From Alphaproteobacteria bacterium (GTDB taxonomy: Bacteria; Pseudomonadota; Alphaproteobacteria; CACIAM-22H2): a DNA stretch of 14,861 bases. The translations under genes and the position numbers were made by a program. The stretch lies in the NCBI GenBank assembly GCA_016869915.1, contig VGDA01000036.1, positions 1-14,861 of the forward strand, given 5' to 3'. Shown one piece after another: positions 13,106-14,861 of this stretch (position 1 is its first letter; every line of letters begins with the position of its first letter). The notes below the pieces were generated by a model. The model was not told the DNA's origin. It saw nothing but the letters and a program-made list of their open reading frames with translations, and searched no databases.

Positions 13106-14861
13106 ATGAGCGAGTTGAAGACCTATCCCGAAGGCAGCCCCTTCACCGGGCGCATCGGCCGCACGGTCGCGGAATCCGAGCCGGCCTGGCCGGTGGCCAG
13201 GCGCGCGCGCAAGGGCGCGCCCAACGTCCTCGTCTTCCTGCTCGACGATGTGGGGTTCGCGCAGGTCGGCTGCTTCGGCTCGACCATCGCCACGCCCAGC
13301 TTCGATCGTCTGGCCGCGACCGGCCTGCGCTATCGCGACTTCCACACGACGGCGATCTGCTCGCCGACGCGGGCCTGCCTGCTGACCGGACGCAATCATC
13401 ACTCGAACGGCGTCGGCATCATCCAGGACATGTCGACCGGGTTTCCCGGCTACAACGGCTCGATCCCGCGCGAGCACGGCTTCCTGTCGGAGATGCTGCT
13501 GGCCGAGGGCTACGCGACCTTCGCCATCGGCAAATGGCATCTGACGCTGGCCAGCGAATACGCGTCGGGCGCGTCGAAGGCGCGCTGGCCGCTCGCGCGC
13601 GGCTTCGAGCGCTTCTACGGCTTCATCGGCGGCAAGACCAACCACTGGTCGCCGACGCTCGCGCATGACAACCACTACATCGATCCGCCGCGCAGCTGGG
13701 AGGAGGGCTATCATCTCAACGCCGACCTGGCGGACCAGGCGATCACCTATCTCAACGACCTGCGCGTCGTCGCGCCGGACAAGCCCTTCTTCATGTATTA
13801 CTGCCTGGGGGCGGGGCACGCGCCGCACCATGTCGAGCCCGCATGGATCGAACGCTATCGCGGGCGCTTCGACCAGGGCTGGGACAAGTGGCGCGAGGAG
13901 GTCTTCGCGCGTCAGCTCGCGATGGGCATAGTGCCGAAGAACACGCAGCTTTCTCCGCGCCCCGAATGGGTGCCGGCCTGGGACTCGCTCTCGGACGACG
14001 CGAAGCGGCTCTATGCGCGCCAGCACGAGGTCTATGCCGCGTTCCTCGAGCAGACCGACCACCATGTCGGTCGCGTGCTCGACCATCTGGCGCAGCTGGG
14101 CGAGCTCGACAACACGCTGGTCATGCTGGCCTCCGACAACGGCGCCAGCTCCGAGGGCGGCGTGCACGGCTCGTTCAACGAGCTGCAATTCCCCAATCGC
14201 GTCGAGGCCAGCGTCGAGCAGAACCTGAAGCATCTCGACGACTGGGGCAGCGTGCGGTCCTATCCCAATTATGCCTGGGGCTGGGCCTGGGCGGGGAACA
14301 CGCCGCTGCGCCGCTGGAAGCGCTATCTGCATCAGGGCGGGATGAGCGATCCGCTGGTCGTCTCCTGGCCCAAGGGAATTTCGGGGCGCGGCGAGGTGCG
14401 CGGCCAGTACACGCATGTCGTGGACATCACGCCGACGATCCTCGAGGCGCTGGGGCTGCAGGCACCGGCGATGCTCAACAACATCGCGCAGCGGCCTCTG
14501 GAAGGCGTCAGCTTCGCGCACAGCTTCGCCGACGGCGAGGCGCCGACGCGCAAGCGGGTGCAGTATTACGAGATGATCGGCTCGCGCGCGCTCTGGGCCG
14601 ATGGCTGGAAGGCGGTGGTCGAGCAGCCGCAGGGCGGGCCGCTGACCGCCGAGACGCTGGCCGCGCAGACCTGGGAGCTCTACCACGTCGCCGAGGATTT
14701 CTCGGAATGCACCGATCTCGCGGCGACGCATCCGGGCAAGCTGCGCGAGCTGATCGACCAGTGGTGGGTGGAGGCCGGCAAGTACAACGTCCTGCCGCTC
14801 GATTCACGGATGCAGACGCGCATGAGCGAGCGCAAGCCGACCGCCGCGGGCAATCGGGATC
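13106..14861 (+). CDS. Arylsulfatase, formylglycine type (partial, open to right edge)
   Basis: The reading frame runs from ATG 13106 without a stop to the window end, 585 codons. The alkaline-phosphatase-fold sulfatase core is clear. Metal ligands D47/D48 lie in VLVFLLDDVG, and the signature CSPTRACLLTGR has C85 as the residue oxidised to formylglycine. Also present are K143 and H145 (IGKWHL), H238 (LGAGHAPHH), D344 and N345 (LASDNGAS) and K405 in RRWKRYLHQGG. It should hydrolyse sulfate esters. The C-terminal part, with VVDITPTILEALG and a later WELYHVAEDFSECTDLA, fits the long arylsulfatases of about 750-800 residues, so perhaps a quarter is missing. There is no signal peptide, which points to a cytoplasmic enzyme. 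Maturation needs a formylglycine-generating enzyme or anaerobic maturase, not seen here. GGAGAGACGAG before the ATG is a good ribosome site. Confidence 0.94.
   Translation, partial: MSELKTYPEGSPFTGRIGRTVAESEPAWPVARRARKGAPNVLVFLLDDVGFAQVGCFGSTIATPSFDRLAATGLRYRDFHTTAICSPTRACLLTGRNHHSNGVGIIQDMSTGFPGYNGSIPREHGFLSEMLLAEGYATFAIGKWHLTLASEYASGASKARWPLARGFERFYGFIGGKTNHWSPTLAHDNHYIDPPRSWEEGYHLNADLADQAITYLNDLRVVAPDKPFFMYYCLGAGHAPHHVEPAWIERYRGRFDQGWDKWREEVFARQLAMGIVPKNTQLSPRPEWVPAWDSLSDDAKRLYARQHEVYAAFLEQTDHHVGRVLDHLAQLGELDNTLVMLASDNGASSEGGVHGSFNELQFPNRVEASVEQNLKHLDDWGSVRSYPNYAWGWAWAGNTPLRRWKRYLHQGGMSDPLVVSWPKGISGRGEVRGQYTHVVDITPTILEALGLQAPAMLNNIAQRPLEGVSFAHSFADGEAPTRKRVQYYEMIGSRALWADGWKAVVEQPQGGPLTAETLAAQTWELYHVAEDFSECTDLAATHPGKLRELIDQWWVEAGKYNVLPLDSRMQTRMSERKPTAAGNRD

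Noticed and set aside
13093..14228. Short rightward frames inside the sulfatase region, suggesting a frameshifted gene
   Set aside because: Direct reading of the frame from 13106 shows one uninterrupted sulfatase to the window end; the short frames are shadows.
12803..14731. Leftward 642-codon open frame antisense to the esterase and sulfatase
   Set aside because: Composition typical of an antisense shadow, while the plus strand carries intact catalytic motifs throughout.
1..14861. CRISPR array, insertion sequence, phage genes or rRNA
   Set aside because: No regularly spaced direct repeats, transposase, integrase or RNA-gene sequence was seen on either strand.

Overview
The window is a very GC-rich bacterial segment with dense, tightly spaced genes. 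Its content is abundant high-affinity solute transporters of the TRAP and TTT classes, sugar-acid catabolism and a sulfatase. This suggests a soil or water proteobacterium, most likely an alphaproteobacterium of the Rhodospirillales/Hyphomicrobiales type. The lineage is an inference from gene content and base composition; there is no rRNA or other marker gene here.

Left part (1-3603). A leftward three-gene operon encodes an aldo/keto reductase, a small thiol-dioxygenase-like cupin and the N-terminus of an aconitase X protein that runs off the left edge. It is divergent from a rightward IlvD/Edd-family sugar-acid dehydratase that resembles L-arabinonate dehydratase. The 123-bp gap between them carries a consensus-like TTGACA box and a 10-bp palindrome. 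Together they look like a catabolic locus for a sugar acid, hydroxy acid or hydroxyproline-type compound.

Middle part (3604-8182). A type II toxin-antitoxin pair (AbrB/MazE-like antitoxin and Doc/Fic-fold toxin, overlapping by four bases) sits behind an AT-rich promoter/operator island. It is followed by a TAXI-type TRAP transporter (periplasmic binding protein plus fused 4TM/12TM permease) and an EamA/DMT-family exporter, apparently one transcription unit. A 13-bp perfect hairpin closes this unit, facing the convergent next operon.

Right-middle part (8211-11706, leftward). A complete tripartite tricarboxylate transporter, tctC-tctB-tctA, has 9-nt gaps and Shine-Dalgarno sequences that overlap the preceding stop codons. 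A small membrane-anchored DUF1499 protein follows.

A 489-bp gene-free region (11707-12195) separates this operon from the rightward genes. It holds an unusual run of inverted repeats, and I see no credible protein in it.

Right end (12196-14861). A Tat-exported alpha/beta-hydrolase esterase is followed by a large formylglycine-type arylsulfatase whose reading frame is open to the right edge. Overall this is a transport and catabolism region. Nothing proves a wholly new system. The best leads are the aldo/keto reductase-cupin-aconitase X operon opposite the sugar-acid dehydratase, and the hairpin-rich intergenic region.
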